A DNA stretch of 64,000 bases from Chitiniphilus eburneus (GCF_005048205.1 NZ_SUMF01000010.1:1-64000), one strand, 5' to 3'. Shown: positions 1-9,920, counted from the stretch's first letter. Made by a program: numbers and translations. Notes: generated by a model from the letters alone, not told the origin.

Positions 1-86
1 CGGCCAGCCCCTTTGGCGGGCTTTCCGCGCTGTTGGGCAGGAGCAGGTGCCGACACGGCGTTGCAGGTTGAACTCCCCGGATCGGG

Positions 87-2117
87 ATGCGCGTGGAACT
101 GCGCAAGCCGAAGGACACCCCGCTGCGCGCGCCGGAACCGGTCAAGGCCGAACCCGCGCCGGCCCCGGCCGCCGCCAAGCCTGCCGACAAGAAGCCGGTC
201 GGCAAGAAGGACGACCGCGACGATCGCGACAGCCGCGGCAAGAAGGGCGGTGGTCTGCGTACCCGCGGTGGCGATACCGGCGGTGGCTGGAAGTCCAAGA
301 AGGGCGGCCGCAAGCAGAACGATAGCGACAACGCGCACGCCTTCCAGGCGCCGACCGAACCCATCGTCCACACCGTGGACGTGCCCGAGACCATCAGCGT
401 CGCCGACCTGGCGCACAAGATGGCCGTGAAGGGCGTCGAGGTGGTCAAGGCGCTGATGAAGATGGGCATGATGGTGACCATCAACCAGGTGCTGGACCAG
501 GAAACGGCGATGATCGTCGTCGAGGAAATGGGCCACACCCCGGTGGCGGCCAAGCTGGACGATCCCGAAACCTACCTGGGCGACGACGACAAGGGCGAGC
601 ACGAACTGCTGCCGCGCGCACCGGTCGTGACCGTGATGGGCCACGTCGACCACGGCAAGACCTCGCTGCTGGACTACATCCGTCGCGCCAAGGTGGCGGC
701 GGGCGAAGCCGGCGGCATTACCCAGCACATCGGTGCGTACCACGTCGAAACCGACAAGGGCATCATCACCTTCCTGGATACCCCGGGCCACGAGGCGTTT
801 ACCGCCATGCGTGCCCGTGGTGCCAGCGCCACCGACATCGTGGTGCTGGTGGTGGCGGCCGACGACGGCGTGATGCCGCAGACCATCGAGGCGATCCACC
901 ATGCCAAGGCGGCGGGCGTGCCCATCGTCGTGGCGGTGAACAAGATCGACAAGCAGGGCGCCAACCCGGAGCGTATCCGCCAGGAACTGGTGGCGCAGGA
1001 AGTGGTTCCCGAGGACTGGGGCGGCGATACGCAGTTCGTCGAAGTGTCGGCCAAGCAGGGCCTGAACATCGATGCGCTGCTCGATGCGATCCTGTTGCAG
1101 GCGGAAGTGCTGGAACTGACCGCCGCGGTGGATGCGCCGGCCAAGGGCATCATCATCGAAGCCCGCCTGGACAAGGGCCGTGGCGCGGTTGCCACCATGC
1201 TGGTGCAATCGGGCACGCTGCGTAAGGGCGACGTGCTGCTGGCAGGCCAGGTCTATGGTCGCGTACGGGCCATGCTCGACGAAAACGGCAAGCAGATCAC
1301 CGCAGCCGGCCCGTCGATCCCGGTGGAAATCCTGGGCCTGTCCGAAGTGCCGGGCGCCGGCGAAGATGCGATGGTGCTGGGCGACGAGAAGAAGGCCCGC
1401 GAAATCGCACTGTTCCGCCAGGGCAAGTTCCGCGATGTGAAGTTCGCCAAGCAACAGGCGGCCAAGTTGGAAAACATGTTCGCGCAGATGGCCGAAGGCG
1501 AGGTCCAGAACCTGCCCATCGTCATCAAGAGCGATGTACAGGGTTCGTTGGAAGCGTTGTCGAGCAGCCTGCAAAAGCTGTCCACCGACGAAGTACGCGT
1601 TCAGATCCTGCACTCGGGCGTGGGCGGTATCAGCGAGTCGGACATCAACCTGGCGCTGGCGTCCAAGGCTGTGGTGGTCGGCTTCAACGTGCGTGCCGAT
1701 TCGGCTGCGCGCAAGCTGGCCGAGAGCGAAGGCGTGGACATCCGCTACTACAACATCATCTACGACGTGGTGGATGACGTGAAGGCGGCGCTGTCCGGCA
1801 TGCTGGCTCCGGAGAAGCGCGAGCAGATCATCGGTCTGGTCGAAATCCGCCAGGTGTTCGTGATTTCGAAGGTGGGTTCGGTTGCCGGTTGTTACGTGCT
1901 CGATGGCGTGGTCAAGCGTGGTGCGGGCGTTCGCCTGCTGCGCAACAACGTCGTGGTGCATCAGGGCGAACTCGATACCCTCAAGCGCTTCAAGGATGAC
2001 GTGAAGGAAGTGAAGTCCGGCTACGAGTGCGGTCTGCAACTGAAGAACTACAACGACATCCAGGAAGGCGACCAGCTCGAAGTCTTCGAGATCATCGAAG
2101 TGGCGCGTTCGCTGTAA
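87..2117 (+). CDS. infB: Translation initiation factor IF-2 (5' part missing or disrupted)
   Basis: GTPase that delivers initiator tRNA to the 30S subunit. The visible 676 residues hold a basic Lys/Arg/Gly-rich linker (about 1-80), an IF2-N-like domain (about 95-145), and a G domain with GHVDHGKT (about 185-192), DTPGHE (about 231) and NKID (about 285), followed by domains II-IV to the C-terminus. Betaproteobacterial IF-2 is usually well over 850 residues, so the N-terminal domain is absent. A TGA at 69-71 closes this frame just upstream of the ATG used here, and bases 1-68 encode nothing IF-2-like in any forward frame I read. The cause could be a frameshift, an assembly join at the window edge, or real truncation. 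First gene of the infB-rbfA-truB block. Confidence 0.93.
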   Translation: MRVELRKPKDTPLRAPEPVKAEPAPAPAAAKPADKKPVGKKDDRDDRDSRGKKGGGLRTRGGDTGGGWKSKKGGRKQNDSDNAHAFQAPTEPIVHTVDVPETISVADLAHKMAVKGVEVVKALMKMGMMVTINQVLDQETAMIVVEEMGHTPVAAKLDDPETYLGDDDKGEHELLPRAPVVTVMGHVDHGKTSLLDYIRRAKVAAGEAGGITQHIGAYHVETDKGIITFLDTPGHEAFTAMRARGASATDIVVLVVAADDGVMPQTIEAIHHAKAAGVPIVVAVNKIDKQGANPERIRQELVAQEVVPEDWGGDTQFVEVSAKQGLNIDALLDAILLQAEVLELTAAVDAPAKGIIIEARLDKGRGAVATMLVQSGTLRKGDVLLAGQVYGRVRAMLDENGKQITAAGPSIPVEILGLSEVPGAGEDAMVLGDEKKAREIALFRQGKFRDVKFAKQQAAKLENMFAQMAEGEVQNLPIVIKSDVQGSLEALSSSLQKLSTDEVRVQILHSGVGGISESDINLALASKAVVVGFNVRADSAARKLAESEGVDIRYYNIIYDVVDDVKAALSGMLAPEKREQIIGLVEIRQVFVISKVGSVAGCYVLDGVVKRGAGVRLLRNNVVVHQGELDTLKRFKDDVKEVKSGYECGLQLKNYNDIQEGDQLEVFEIIEVARSL

Positions 2118-2201
2118 TCATCTAGCAGGAAAGCCGGAGGGGAAGGGCGAAGGGTCGAACACCCTTTCCTCTTCCCTTTCTGCCTTCTCGAGGTTTGAGA
2201 C
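2118..2201 (+). other. Hairpin-forming spacer between infB and rbfA
   Basis: The spacer holds an imperfect inverted repeat: a G-rich arm at about 2137-2153 faces a pyrimidine-rich arm at about 2159-2174 across a 5-nt loop, with most positions paired. No clean T-run follows, so it looks more like an RNA-processing or stability hairpin within the operon than a full terminator. Confidence 0.35.
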
Positions 2202-2576
2202 ATGCCCAAGAATTTCACCCGTTCCGATCGTATCGCGCAGCAATTGCAGCGCGATCTGGCCGAGCTGATCCGCGCAGAGCTGGATCATCCCAAGGCGTCG
2301 CTGATCACCATCACCGACGTGGAAGTCACTCGCGATTATTCGCATGCCAAGGTGTTCTACACCTTCCTCGGCACGGCCGAAGAGGCCGAGGCCATCGCCG
2401 CCAAGCTGGAGGCCGCCAAGGGTTATCTGCGCAGCGAACTGGCGCGTGGCTTCAAGTTGTTCAAAATGCCCGAGCTGCATTTCCACTACGACCACTCGGT
2501 CGAGCAGGGCATGCATCTGGACAGCCTGATCGCCGAAGCCGGCCGCTTGCCCAAGGCGCCGGACGAAGAAGCCTGA
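2202..2576 (+). CDS. rbfA: 30S ribosome-binding factor A
   Basis: Small KH-like protein (124 aa, normal length) that binds the 30S subunit and helps late 16S rRNA 5'-end maturation and cold adaptation. The N-terminus (MPKNFTRSDRIAQQLQRDL) and the following Leu-Ile-Arg plus D-HPK-A pattern are typical of the family, and the C-terminus has the conserved F-Y-D-S--G segment near residues 95-107. It sits between infB and truB, its standard neighbours, 84 nt after infB. The Shine-Dalgarno before the ATG is weak (GAGGTTTGAG). Confidence 0.95.
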   Translation: MPKNFTRSDRIAQQLQRDLAELIRAELDHPKASLITITDVEVTRDYSHAKVFYTFLGTAEEAEAIAAKLEAAKGYLRSELARGFKLFKMPELHFHYDHSVEQGMHLDSLIAEAGRLPKAPDEEA

Positions 2577-2660
2577 TCGCTCGCCAGGGCAGGCATGGGT
2601 ATCCATTCCTGCTGCGTGGCGGGCGAAGGCCTGACCTCATCACCCCCTCTCTGACGTCCC

Positions 2661-3569
2661 ATGGCAAAACGAAAAATCGACGGCGTGCTGTTGCTGGACA
2701 AGCCATTTGGCATCTCCAGCAATAACGCGCTGCAAAAGGCGCGCTGGTTGCTGAGCGCGGAGAAGGCCGGTCATACCGGCGTGCTCGATCCCTTCGCCAC
2801 CGGCCTGTTGCCGCTGTGCTTCGGCGAGGCAACCAAGTTTGCCCAGCGCATGCTGGATGCCGACAAGGGCTACCGTGCCATGGTGCGGCTGGGCCAGGTG
2901 TCGAGCACGCTGGATGGTGAGGGCGTAATCACCGACAGCGGCATGGCGCCGGCCGATCTGGCGCCCGTCGAAGCCGTGCTGGCGCGTTTCCGTGGCGAGA
3001 TCGAACAGGTGCCGCCGATGCATTCCGCGCTCAAGTTCGAAGGCAAGGCCCTGTATGAATATGCGCGCCAGGGCGTGGAAATCGAACGCGCGGTGCGGCG
3101 GGTGACCATCTACGCGCTGGACGTGCTGGGCTATGACGCAGCCAGCGGTGTGCTCACCCTGGATGTTCGCTGTTCCAAGGGAACCTATATCCGCACCCTG
3201 GCCGACGACATCGGTCGGGAACTGGGTTGCGGGGCCTATCTGACCGGGCTGGTGCGGACCCGTACCGCCGGGTTCTCGCTGGATGACGCCATCGGGCTGG
3301 ATGCGTTCGGCCAGCTCGACCTGCCGCAGCGCGAAGCGCTGTTGCTGCCGGCGGAAACGCTGGTGCTGGATCTGCCCGAACTGCGGTGCGACGATGCCGA
3401 TACGCATCGCATGCTGCACGGCATGACGGCGCGCCGACCGGATGTCGCGCCAGGCACCTTCCGTCTTTACGGCTCGGAGCAAAGCACGGATAATGCGCGG
3501 TTCCTCGGTTTGGGCGAGGTGGGCGCCGATGGCGTGCTACGGTCCAAACGACTGCTCTCCACCGCGTGA
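2661..3569 (+). CDS. truB: tRNA pseudouridine(55) synthase TruB
   Basis: Makes pseudouridine 55 in the T-loop of tRNAs. The 302-aa protein has the N-terminal GVLLLDKPFGISSN segment and the catalytic motif HTGVLDPFATG with the nucleophilic Asp at residue 43, then the RNA-binding strand S-KGTYIRTLADD. The C-terminal part is a PUA-like extension. Third gene of the infB-rbfA-truB block, 84 nt after rbfA; that gap carries a small stem (arms near 2591-2600 and 2605-2614). rpsO follows. Confidence 0.96.
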   Translation: MAKRKIDGVLLLDKPFGISSNNALQKARWLLSAEKAGHTGVLDPFATGLLPLCFGEATKFAQRMLDADKGYRAMVRLGQVSSTLDGEGVITDSGMAPADLAPVEAVLARFRGEIEQVPPMHSALKFEGKALYEYARQGVEIERAVRRVTIYALDVLGYDAASGVLTLDVRCSKGTYIRTLADDIGRELGCGAYLTGLVRTRTAGFSLDDAIGLDAFGQLDLPQREALLLPAETLVLDLPELRCDDADTHRMLHGMTARRPDVAPGTFRLYGSEQSTDNARFLGLGEVGADGVLRSKRLLSTA

Positions 3570-3660
3570 GCATGGGGAAGCAAGGATGGGTTGCCGGTTG
3601 AACCGCTGCTCGCCTTGGCTTGTCGGGACTCGATCCCTCAATTATATGGAGCAATAGACA

Positions 3661-3930
3661 ATGGCTGTTACCGTCGACAAGAAGGCCGACATCGTCAAGA
3701 CCTACCAGCGCGCCGAAGGCGACACTGGTTCGCCCGAAGTGCAGGTGGCCCTGCTGACCGCCCGCATCAACGATCTGACCCCCCACTTCAAGGCCAACGC
3801 CAAGGATCACCACTCCCGCCGTGGTCTGCTGAAGATGGTGTCGCGTCGTCGTCGCCTGCTGGACTACCTCAAGCGCACCAACGCCGACAGCTACCGCGAC
3901 CTGATCGCCAAGCTGGGTCTGCGCAAGTAA
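3661..3930 (+). CDS. rpsO: 30S ribosomal protein S15
   Basis: Primary-binding small-subunit protein that contacts 16S rRNA and takes part in the inter-subunit bridge; 89 aa, the standard length. The sequence has the family pattern [17 protein letters not shown] near residues 21-37 and the DHHSRRGLL motif near 50. It lies between truB and pnp and is closed by a strong terminator. In E. coli S15 represses its own mRNA; the 91-nt leader here could do the same, but I cannot demonstrate a pseudoknot. Confidence 0.97.
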   Translation: MAVTVDKKADIVKTYQRAEGDTGSPEVQVALLTARINDLTPHFKANAKDHHSRRGLLKMVSRRRRLLDYLKRTNADSYRDLIAKLGLRK

Positions 3931-3937
3931 TCCCGGC

Positions 3938-3971
3938 AAAAAAGTCGCAGTCATCAGACTGCGACTTTTTT
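3938..3971 (+). terminator. Strong hairpin terminator after rpsO
   Basis: Perfect 15-bp stem (3938-3952 with 3957-3971) around an ATCA loop, with six A on one side and six T on the other, so it can work in both directions. It separates rpsO from pnp, although some read-through to pnp is common in this gene pair. Confidence 0.92.
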
Positions 3972-4163
3972 GTTTTGTGTTCCTCATTCGTCAAATAGCG
4001 GTTCCGGCGGCGAGTGGGGCGAAGTGGTTGTGTCGGAACCGGCAATCGTCGTGCCGTTGGAACAGCAGCGCAACGCTGTGGACCCTCGGCGCATCGGCCC
4101 GATTGCAGCGGACTGCCGTTACGTCCAGGGCCGAGGATGCACCGCTGAAGAAAAGGAAAATCC

Positions 4164-6308
4164 GTGTTCAATAAAATCGTGAAATCGTTCCAGTACGGCC
4201 GTCATACCGTCAAGCTGGAAACCGGCGAGGTCGCTCGCCAGGCATCCGGCGCCGTGGTCGTCTCCATGGACGACACCGTGGTGCTGGTAACCGTCGTGGC
4301 CGCCAAGGGCGTGAAGCCGGGCCAGGACTTCTTCCCCCTGACCGTCGATTACCAGGAGCGTACCTACGCTGCGGGCAAGATCCCCGGTGGCTTCTTCAAA
4401 CGCGAAGGCCGCCCCTCCGAAAAAGAAATTCTCACCAGCCGCCTGATCGATCGTCCGATCCGCCCGCTGTTCCCCGAAGGCTTCTTCCACGAAGTGCAGA
4501 TCGTCGCCACCGTGCTGTCGGTCGATCCGCAGATCGATTCCGACATCCCCGCCATGATCGGCGCTTCGGCCGCGCTGGCGATTTCCGGCGTGCCGTTCCA
4601 GGGCCCGATCGGCGCCGCGCGCGTCGGTTACCTGAATGGCCAGTACGTACTGAACCCGAGCAAGGACGAACTCGCGGCCAGCCAACTCGACCTGGTGGTG
4701 GCAGGTACTGAACAAGCCGTGCTGATGGTGGAATCGGAAGCGAAGGAACTGTCGGAAGAAGTGATGCTGGGCGCCGTGGTGTTCGGTCACGACCAGATGC
4801 AGGCCGCGATCAATGTCATCAACGAACTGGCCGACGAGGTGAACCCGGAGCTGTTCGACTGGGCCGAACCCACCCGTGACGAAGCGCTGGAAGCGCAGAT
4901 CGCCACCGTGGCCGGTGACGACATCGCCCAGGCGTTCCGTATTCCGCAGAAGCAGGCGCGTACCGTCAAGCTGAACGAAGCCTGGGACAAGGTGAAGACC
5001 GCCCTGGTGACGGAAGCCACCGATACCCTGCAAGCCAACAAGATCCGTGGCATCTTCCATGACATGGAAGCCAAGATCGTCCGCAACCAGATCCTGGATG
5101 GCTATCCGCGTATCGATGGCCGCGACACCCGCACCGTGCGTCCGATCACGATCAGCACCAGCGTGCTGCCGCGCACCCACGGCTCGGCCCTGTTCACCCG
5201 TGGCGAAACCCAGGCGCTGGTCGTCGCCACGCTGGGTACCAAGCTGGACGAACAACGCATCGACGCACTGGCCGGCGAATACACCGACCGCTTCATGCTG
5301 CACTACAATTTCCCGCCGTACTCCACCGGTGAAACCGGCCGCGTCGGCAGCCCGAAGCGCCGTGAAATCGGCCACGGTCGCCTGGCCAAGCGCGCGCTGA
5401 TCGCCGTGCTGCCGACGAGCGAGGAGTTTGGCTATTCGATGCGCGTGGTGTCCGAAATCACCGAATCGAACGGCTCCTCGTCGATGGCTTCGGTTTGCGG
5501 CGGCTGCCTGTCGCTGATGGATGCCGGCGTGCCGCTGAAGAAGCACGTGGCCGGTATCGCCATGGGCCTGATCAAGGAAGGCAACCGGTTTGCCGTGCTG
5601 ACCGACATCCTGGGCGACGAGGATCACCTCGGCGACATGGACTTCAAGGTGGCGGGTACCGATTCGGGCGTGACCGCTTTGCAGATGGACATCAAGATCA
5701 ACGGCATCACCAAGGAAATCATGAAGGTGGCGCTGGATCAGGCCAAGGCCGGCCGCCTGCATATCCTGGACATCATGAAGGGTGCCGTCGGTGGTGCGCG
5801 CGAAGAAGTCAGCGCCCATGCGCCGCGTCTGTACACCATGAAGATCAACCCGGAGAAGATCCGCGACGTGATCGGCAAGGGCGGTTCGGTGATCCGCGCG
5901 TTGACCGAGGAAACCGGTACGCAGATCGATATCCAGGAAGACGGCACCATCACCATCGCGTCGATCTCGGCCGAGGGTGCGGACGAAGCCAAGCGCCGTA
6001 TCGGCGAAATCACCGCGGAAGTCGAGATCGGCAAGATCTACGAAGGCCCGGTGGTGAAGATCCTCGACAACAACGTTGGTGCCATCGTCTCGATCATGCC
6101 GGGCCGCGATGGTCTGGTGCACATCAGCCAGATCGCCAACGAGCGCATCAAGAACGTGAGCGACTACCTGAAGGAAGGGCAGGTCGTGCGCGTGAAGGCG
6201 CTGGAGCAGGACGAGAAAGGCCGTGTACGCCTGAGCATCAAGGCAGTACTCAATGACGAAGCCGCTGCCGCGGCACCTGCCGCACCGGTGGCCCCGGCAG
6301 CGGAATAA
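4164..6308 (+). CDS. pnp: Polyribonucleotide nucleotidyltransferase (PNPase)
   Basis: 3'-to-5' phosphorolytic exoribonuclease and degradosome component. 714 aa: first RNase PH core (about 10-140), helical domain (about 145-230), second RNase PH core (about 310-540, including the [11 protein letters not shown] active-site stretch), KH domain (about 550-610, [13 protein letters not shown]) and S1 domain (about 620-690, [11 protein letters not shown]). The C-terminus is a short Ala/Pro tail. The start is GTG, preceded by AAAAGGA. The 190-nt leader after the rpsO terminator could hold an autoregulatory RNase III hairpin as in enterobacteria, which I cannot prove by eye. Confidence 0.97.
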   Translation: MFNKIVKSFQYGRHTVKLETGEVARQASGAVVVSMDDTVVLVTVVAAKGVKPGQDFFPLTVDYQERTYAAGKIPGGFFKREGRPSEKEILTSRLIDRPIRPLFPEGFFHEVQIVATVLSVDPQIDSDIPAMIGASAALAISGVPFQGPIGAARVGYLNGQYVLNPSKDELAASQLDLVVAGTEQAVLMVESEAKELSEEVMLGAVVFGHDQMQAAINVINELADEVNPELFDWAEPTRDEALEAQIATVAGDDIAQAFRIPQKQARTVKLNEAWDKVKTALVTEATDTLQANKIRGIFHDMEAKIVRNQILDGYPRIDGRDTRTVRPITISTSVLPRTHGSALFTRGETQALVVATLGTKLDEQRIDALAGEYTDRFMLHYNFPPYSTGETGRVGSPKRREIGHGRLAKRALIAVLPTSEEFGYSMRVVSEITESNGSSSMASVCGGCLSLMDAGVPLKKHVAGIAMGLIKEGNRFAVLTDILGDEDHLGDMDFKVAGTDSGVTALQMDIKINGITKEIMKVALDQAKAGRLHILDIMKGAVGGAREEVSAHAPRLYTMKINPEKIRDVIGKGGSVIRALTEETGTQIDIQEDGTITIASISAEGADEAKRRIGEITAEVEIGKIYEGPVVKILDNNVGAIVSIMPGRDGLVHISQIANERIKNVSDYLKEGQVVRVKALEQDEKGRVRLSIKAVLNDEAAAAAPAAPVAPAAE

Positions 6309-6327
6309 GCTGCCCGGCCTCAGTCGA

Positions 6328-6358
6328 AACGCCACGCTGACCGCGTGGCGTTTTTTTT
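6328..6358 (+). terminator. Intrinsic terminator after pnp
   Basis: GC-rich 8-bp stem (6330-6337 with 6343-6350) extended by A-T pairs and followed by a run of eight T. Confidence 0.9.
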
Positions 6359-6389
6359 GACCTTTGCAAAGATTTTAACAACTAAACAA

Positions 6390-6416
6390 TTGACATTGAT
6401 AGTTTAAAACTATAAT
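6390..6416 (+). promoter_or_regulatory. Sigma70-type promoter with consensus boxes, upstream of the CE2 esterase
   Basis: TTGACA at 6390-6395 and TATAAT at 6411-6416 both match consensus exactly, but the spacer is 15 nt instead of about 17, which usually weakens a promoter and can make it activator-dependent. The implied leader before the ATG at 6581 is about 155 nt and contains a small stem at 6480-6484/6492-6496 followed by TCTTTT. Confidence 0.6.
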
Positions 6417-6580
6417 TTGGTGCGTGACCCCAACGGTCGCATAGAGGAAGGTAAGGCGGATTCACGCTATTTACCATACCCGAGGCCCTCGCTCGGTCTT
6501 TTGATAGAGATAAACAATCCAAGAAAACAAATTGATTGATGGGTGAACTATCGCGATCCCACCAATCAGGAGGAGTCCAT

Positions 6581-8089
6581 ATGAAGCGCATGAAGGTGTC
6601 CGGGCTGGTCTGCCTGGTTTTGTCGGGTGGCGCTGCTGCAACGTGCCCCGCTTGGCAGGAAGGTGAGCACTACAGCGTCGGTAGCGCGGTGAGTTATCAG
6701 GACCAGGCCTATACCGCCGTGGTCGCCCATACCGCACACGCGGGAGCCGGTTGGAATCCTGCGGCGGCGGCCACGCTGTGGCGGCAAGGTGGCGACTGCG
6801 CCGTGCCGACCCCGGCGCCGACCCCGACGGTCACTGCGGTGCCGACCCCGGCTGTCCCGACGCCGGCGACATCGGAATGCGGCGAAGCCTGGCAGCAGGC
6901 CACCGTCTATGTGGGCGGTCAGCGCGCGGTGCGCAACGGATCGATCTACCAGGCCAAATGGTGGGCCCAGGGCGATGACCCCTTGCAGTCGGGAAGCTGG
7001 GGCGTCTGGGCCAGAGTCGGAACTTGCGAGCAACCGACGCCGACCCCCGTTCCCACGCCGACACCGACACCCACTCCCGCAGGGGTGCTGGCCCAGATCG
7101 CTTCCGGTGGCCGACTACAGGTGGAATCGGCGGATCGTGTGGCCTACAGCTGGCCGGGTGTGTACTTCGAAGGGCGTTTCAGTGGCACCGGTGTTGGCGT
7201 GCGTCTGGATGACGGCTACAACCACTACAACGTGGAGATCGACGGCCAACCGTTTGCCAAGTTGGCACGCCCCGGCAATACCACCTATTGGGTAAAGGGC
7301 CTGGGCGCCGGCACGCATACCATTCGCGTATCGAAGCGTACCGAATCCCCGGGGGTGGTCGGTCGCTTCGGCGGGCTGGTCGCCGCCGAAGGCGGACAGG
7401 TTCTCGCGCCGCCACCGGCACCCACCCGCCAGATCGAATTCATCGGCGATTCGTACACGTCGGGCCTCGGGGCGGAATCGGGAACGCGGGATTGCAGTGA
7501 TGTGCTGCTGGTGAATGCGTCCAACAGCGATGCCAGCTTCGGTGCGCTGACTGCCCGGCACTACGGGGCGGCCTATCAGCTCAACGGGTATTCCGGCGTG
7601 GGGTTGGTGCGCAATTACAACGGAGCGGATCGCGGCACCGATTACCGCACCTATTACGATCGCGCGTTGCTGAACTCCGCCGGCAATCAATGGGTACAGG
7701 GTGACTGGAAGCCACAGGTGATCGTGGTCGGGTTGGGGATCAATGATTTCTCGACACCGGTGAATCCTGGCGAGCCCTACACCGCCGAGACCCTCAAGGC
7801 CACCTACAAAGCCGCATACCTGGAGTTCCTGGCCAAATTGCGACGTCAATATGGCAGCGATGCCTATCTGGTGGTGAGTGCGACCGCGTTGTGGCAGACC
7901 ACTGCGTTGGTCGATACCGCACAGGCCGTCGTGAATGAGGCCCAGGCGCAAGGCGATGCCCGCGTGGTGTACTTCTACTATGACGGGCTGGACAGCATGG
8001 CCTGCGGCTGGCATCCCTCCGTCAACGACCACCGCGCGATCTCCGCCAAGCTGATCACCCTGATCGACGGCCTTCAGGTCTGGCCCTGA
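6581..8089 (+). CDS. Secreted CE2-type carbohydrate esterase with two CBM5/12 modules
   Basis: Predicted exported deacetylase acting on acetylated plant or microbial polysaccharides. Order: signal peptide (1-21), CBM5/12 module (about 22-63, AWQEG...W), Pro/Thr linker, second CBM5/12 module (about 100-150), Pro/Thr linker, jelly-roll domain (about 167-275), then an SGNH hydrolase domain with GDSYT (Ser291), GIND (386-389) and WHPS (His478). Jelly roll plus SGNH is the architecture of carbohydrate esterase family 2. The start is set by AGGAGGAG just before 6581; an ATG further up (6536) has no such site. 502 aa. The same two binding modules recur in the GH16 and GH5 enzymes of this window. CE2 assignment is by fold and motif, so the exact substrate is unknown. 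Confidence 0.88.
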   Translation: MKRMKVSGLVCLVLSGGAAATCPAWQEGEHYSVGSAVSYQDQAYTAVVAHTAHAGAGWNPAAAATLWRQGGDCAVPTPAPTPTVTAVPTPAVPTPATSECGEAWQQATVYVGGQRAVRNGSIYQAKWWAQGDDPLQSGSWGVWARVGTCEQPTPTPVPTPTPTPTPAGVLAQIASGGRLQVESADRVAYSWPGVYFEGRFSGTGVGVRLDDGYNHYNVEIDGQPFAKLARPGNTTYWVKGLGAGTHTIRVSKRTESPGVVGRFGGLVAAEGGQVLAPPPAPTRQIEFIGDSYTSGLGAESGTRDCSDVLLVNASNSDASFGALTARHYGAAYQLNGYSGVGLVRNYNGADRGTDYRTYYDRALLNSAGNQWVQGDWKPQVIVVGLGINDFSTPVNPGEPYTAETLKATYKAAYLEFLAKLRRQYGSDAYLVVSATALWQTTALVDTAQAVVNEAQAQGDARVVYFYYDGLDSMACGWHPSVNDHRAISAKLITLIDGLQVWP

Positions 8090-8111
8090 CCGGATCGGCG
8101 CCCGACGTAAA

Positions 8112-8139
8112 AGCCGCCCCGGTCGGGGCGGTTTTTTTT
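8112..8139 (+). terminator. Intrinsic terminator after the CE2 gene
   Basis: Short very GC-rich stem (8114-8120 with 8125-8131) and a run of eight T. Confidence 0.88.
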
Positions 8140-8241
8140 GTCCTGGTTTGGGAGGACTCTCAACGGTCGTTTCTGCCGGATGATCGTAGCGTCACATCCT
8201 CCGCGATGCATCGGGCTCCCGGTTATAGTCGGGGATACCTT

Positions 8242-9255
8242 ATGGAGCGCATCGTGAAACATGCATTGAATCAGAATGACCCAGGTTGGTATCTCAGCCC
8301 CGAAAAGCAGCTTCTCCAGCTGGACACCGCCCTGCATCGCGCCAGGGAAGACGGCGCCTCGATCGACATGGCTGCCTGTCTGGTCGAGCGCGGCCGCTGC
8401 CTGGAGTCCCTGTGGCAGCCGCAGGATGCACTGGAGGCCTATCAGCAGGCCGAGCAGGTCATTGCGCCGCGCGATGAAGAAGACGCCATCGCCGTTCGGT
8501 GCCGCGCCAGGCTGGGCAGTGCGGCAATTCACTATGCCCATGCCGATTACGCACAAGCCTTGCAGGACTGGCAGTGGGCGCTGCGGATGGCGCGGCTTGC
8601 TGGGCACGACCTGGCAACCGGCGAGGCATTGCTGGGGCTGGGTCGGATCTGCCTCGCGCTGGGCCGAGCAGACGCCGCGCTGTCATACAACGAACAGGCA
8701 CTGCGGATGCCCAATCTGGATACGCGGGTACAGGCAATGATCCTGTTGAACGTGGTGTCCAATCTGCATGCCCTGGGGCGTTTCAACGAAATGGCGCAGC
8801 GCCTGCGGCTGGTGGAACAACTGATTGCCAGCACCCCCGGGCTGCCGTTCCTGGCGGAGTGGCATGCCTACTGCGGCATGGCGTGTTGCGGATTGGGTGA
8901 TCTTTCGACGGCCCGACCCCATCTGCGGCGCGCCGTAGCGTTGGCCGACGGAGCCAACAATCACTGGATCAGGGCGTTCGCGTCGTTGCAGTTGGGCAAG
9001 CTCCAGGTTCGCACCCGCGATTTTGTCGGTGCGCGAAAATCGCTGGGGCAGGCGCAGGAAATCGGCGAAAGCCTGGGGTTGGCGCACACCCTGATGGATA
9101 TCCATCATGCCCAGTCGCAGCTTTGCGAAACCATGGGCAACGTGGCGGAGGCATTCGAGCACCACAAGCTTTACCACTATTACCACGAGTGGGCACACGA
9201 CGGACTGCGGCGCGATCTGGTACGGGATCTGCTGCCGCGCGCTATTGCGGCATAG
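8242..9255 (+). CDS. TPR-repeat protein of unknown role
   Basis: 337-aa, largely helical protein without signal peptide or membrane segment, made of degenerate tetratricopeptide repeats. Visible units include A-CLVERGRCLESLWQPQDA, GEALLGLGRICLALGRADAA and MILLNVVSNLHALGRFNEM. TPR arrays are protein-docking scaffolds, and no catalytic or DNA-binding domain is attached. It resembles the repeat halves of GGDEF or LuxR-type signalling proteins whose output domain is absent here. The ATG at 8242 follows GGGGATACC; an in-frame ATG 36 nt upstream has poorer context. Transcribed alone between two terminators. Confidence 0.78.
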   Translation: MERIVKHALNQNDPGWYLSPEKQLLQLDTALHRAREDGASIDMAACLVERGRCLESLWQPQDALEAYQQAEQVIAPRDEEDAIAVRCRARLGSAAIHYAHADYAQALQDWQWALRMARLAGHDLATGEALLGLGRICLALGRADAALSYNEQALRMPNLDTRVQAMILLNVVSNLHALGRFNEMAQRLRLVEQLIASTPGLPFLAEWHAYCGMACCGLGDLSTARPHLRRAVALADGANNHWIRAFASLQLGKLQVRTRDFVGARKSLGQAQEIGESLGLAHTLMDIHHAQSQLCETMGNVAEAFEHHKLYHYYHEWAHDGLRRDLVRDLLPRAIAA

Positions 9256-9297
9256 CAGGGTGCTCGGTGCCACCTGGGTAGAAGGGCGGACAAAAGA

Positions 9298-9327
9298 ACA
9301 AAAAAACGGGAGCCGAAGCTCCCGTTT
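9298..9327 (-). terminator. Terminator after the phasin gene
   Basis: 8-bp stem (9305-9312 with 9317-9324) with a CGAA loop as written on the plus strand. Read on the minus strand it is followed by seven T, so it fits the phasin transcript; it may also catch the TPR transcript from the other side. Confidence 0.88.
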
Positions 9328-9347
9328 ATCGGTGAACGCGCTGTCGA

Positions 9348-9920
9348 TCAGGCAGCAGCAGCGTTGGCACCCTTCTTGGCCGCAGCCTTCACCGCATCGG
9401 TGGTGGCAGTGGTGGCAGCCTTGACCGAAGCATCGGCGAAGTCGGCCACTTGCTTGGCAGCCTTGGTCAGGCTGTCGACGGCCGCGGCGGTGGCCTGGAC
9501 GGTGGATTTGACGGCGGCAACGGCCACGTCGGTACCTGCCGGAGCGGACTTCACGAAGCGATCCAGGCCGGAAACCACATCCTTGTTGAAATTGGTGGTA
9601 CGTTCTTCCACCAGCTTGGCCAGTTCGGCCTGGGCTTGGGAAGTGATGTCGTATAGGCTCTTGGTATAGGCGGAGAACTGCTCGACGCTGGTTTCGGCCA
9701 GGTGCTGGCGCACGCTGAGGGCCTCTTGTGCATCCTTGACCGAAGCCAGGATCTTGGCGTTCTTGGCGTTTTCTTCCAGAGCGTTCTTGGCTGCATCCAG
9801 GTTCAGCTTGGTTACGCGTTCCAGCGAATCGATGGTGACGCGGGCAAAACGCAGGGCGGTTTCCACTTGATCAGTGGCAAAATCGGCGAACTGCTGCTGG
9901 GCTTGTTGCTGTTGACTCAT
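9348..9920 (-). CDS. phaP: Phasin family protein (PHA granule-associated)
   Basis: 190-aa amphipathic helical protein that coats polyhydroxyalkanoate granules. It has the Phasin_2-type core (about 10-110), with AKTLASVKD-like and F-AYTKSLYDITSQAQAEL segments, and an Ala/Lys-rich helical tail (about 125-190) typical of betaproteobacterial phasins. No signal peptide. Ribosome site AAGGAAG lies 7 nt before the ATG. It diverges from phaR, whose product classically represses phasin genes, and a pair of similar inverted motifs sits in the shared control region. Confidence 0.92.
   Translation of the reverse strand: MSQQQQAQQQFADFATDQVETALRFARVTIDSLERVTKLNLDAAKNALEENAKNAKILASVKDAQEALSVRQHLAETSVEQFSAYTKSLYDITSQAQAELAKLVEERTTNFNKDVVSGLDRFVKSAPAGTDVAVAAVKSTVQATAAAVDSLTKAAKQVADFADASVKAATTATTDAVKAAAKKGANAAAA

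Noticed and set aside
4119-6335. 738-codon open frame antisense to pnp
   Set aside because: It is a shadow created by GC-biased third positions of pnp; the translation is His/Asp/Gly-rich without domains and pnp is unambiguous.
6423-6580. Possible c-di-GMP riboswitch in the CE2 leader
   Set aside because: The leader is long, but I cannot find the conserved GEMM core motifs; only one small stem is visible.
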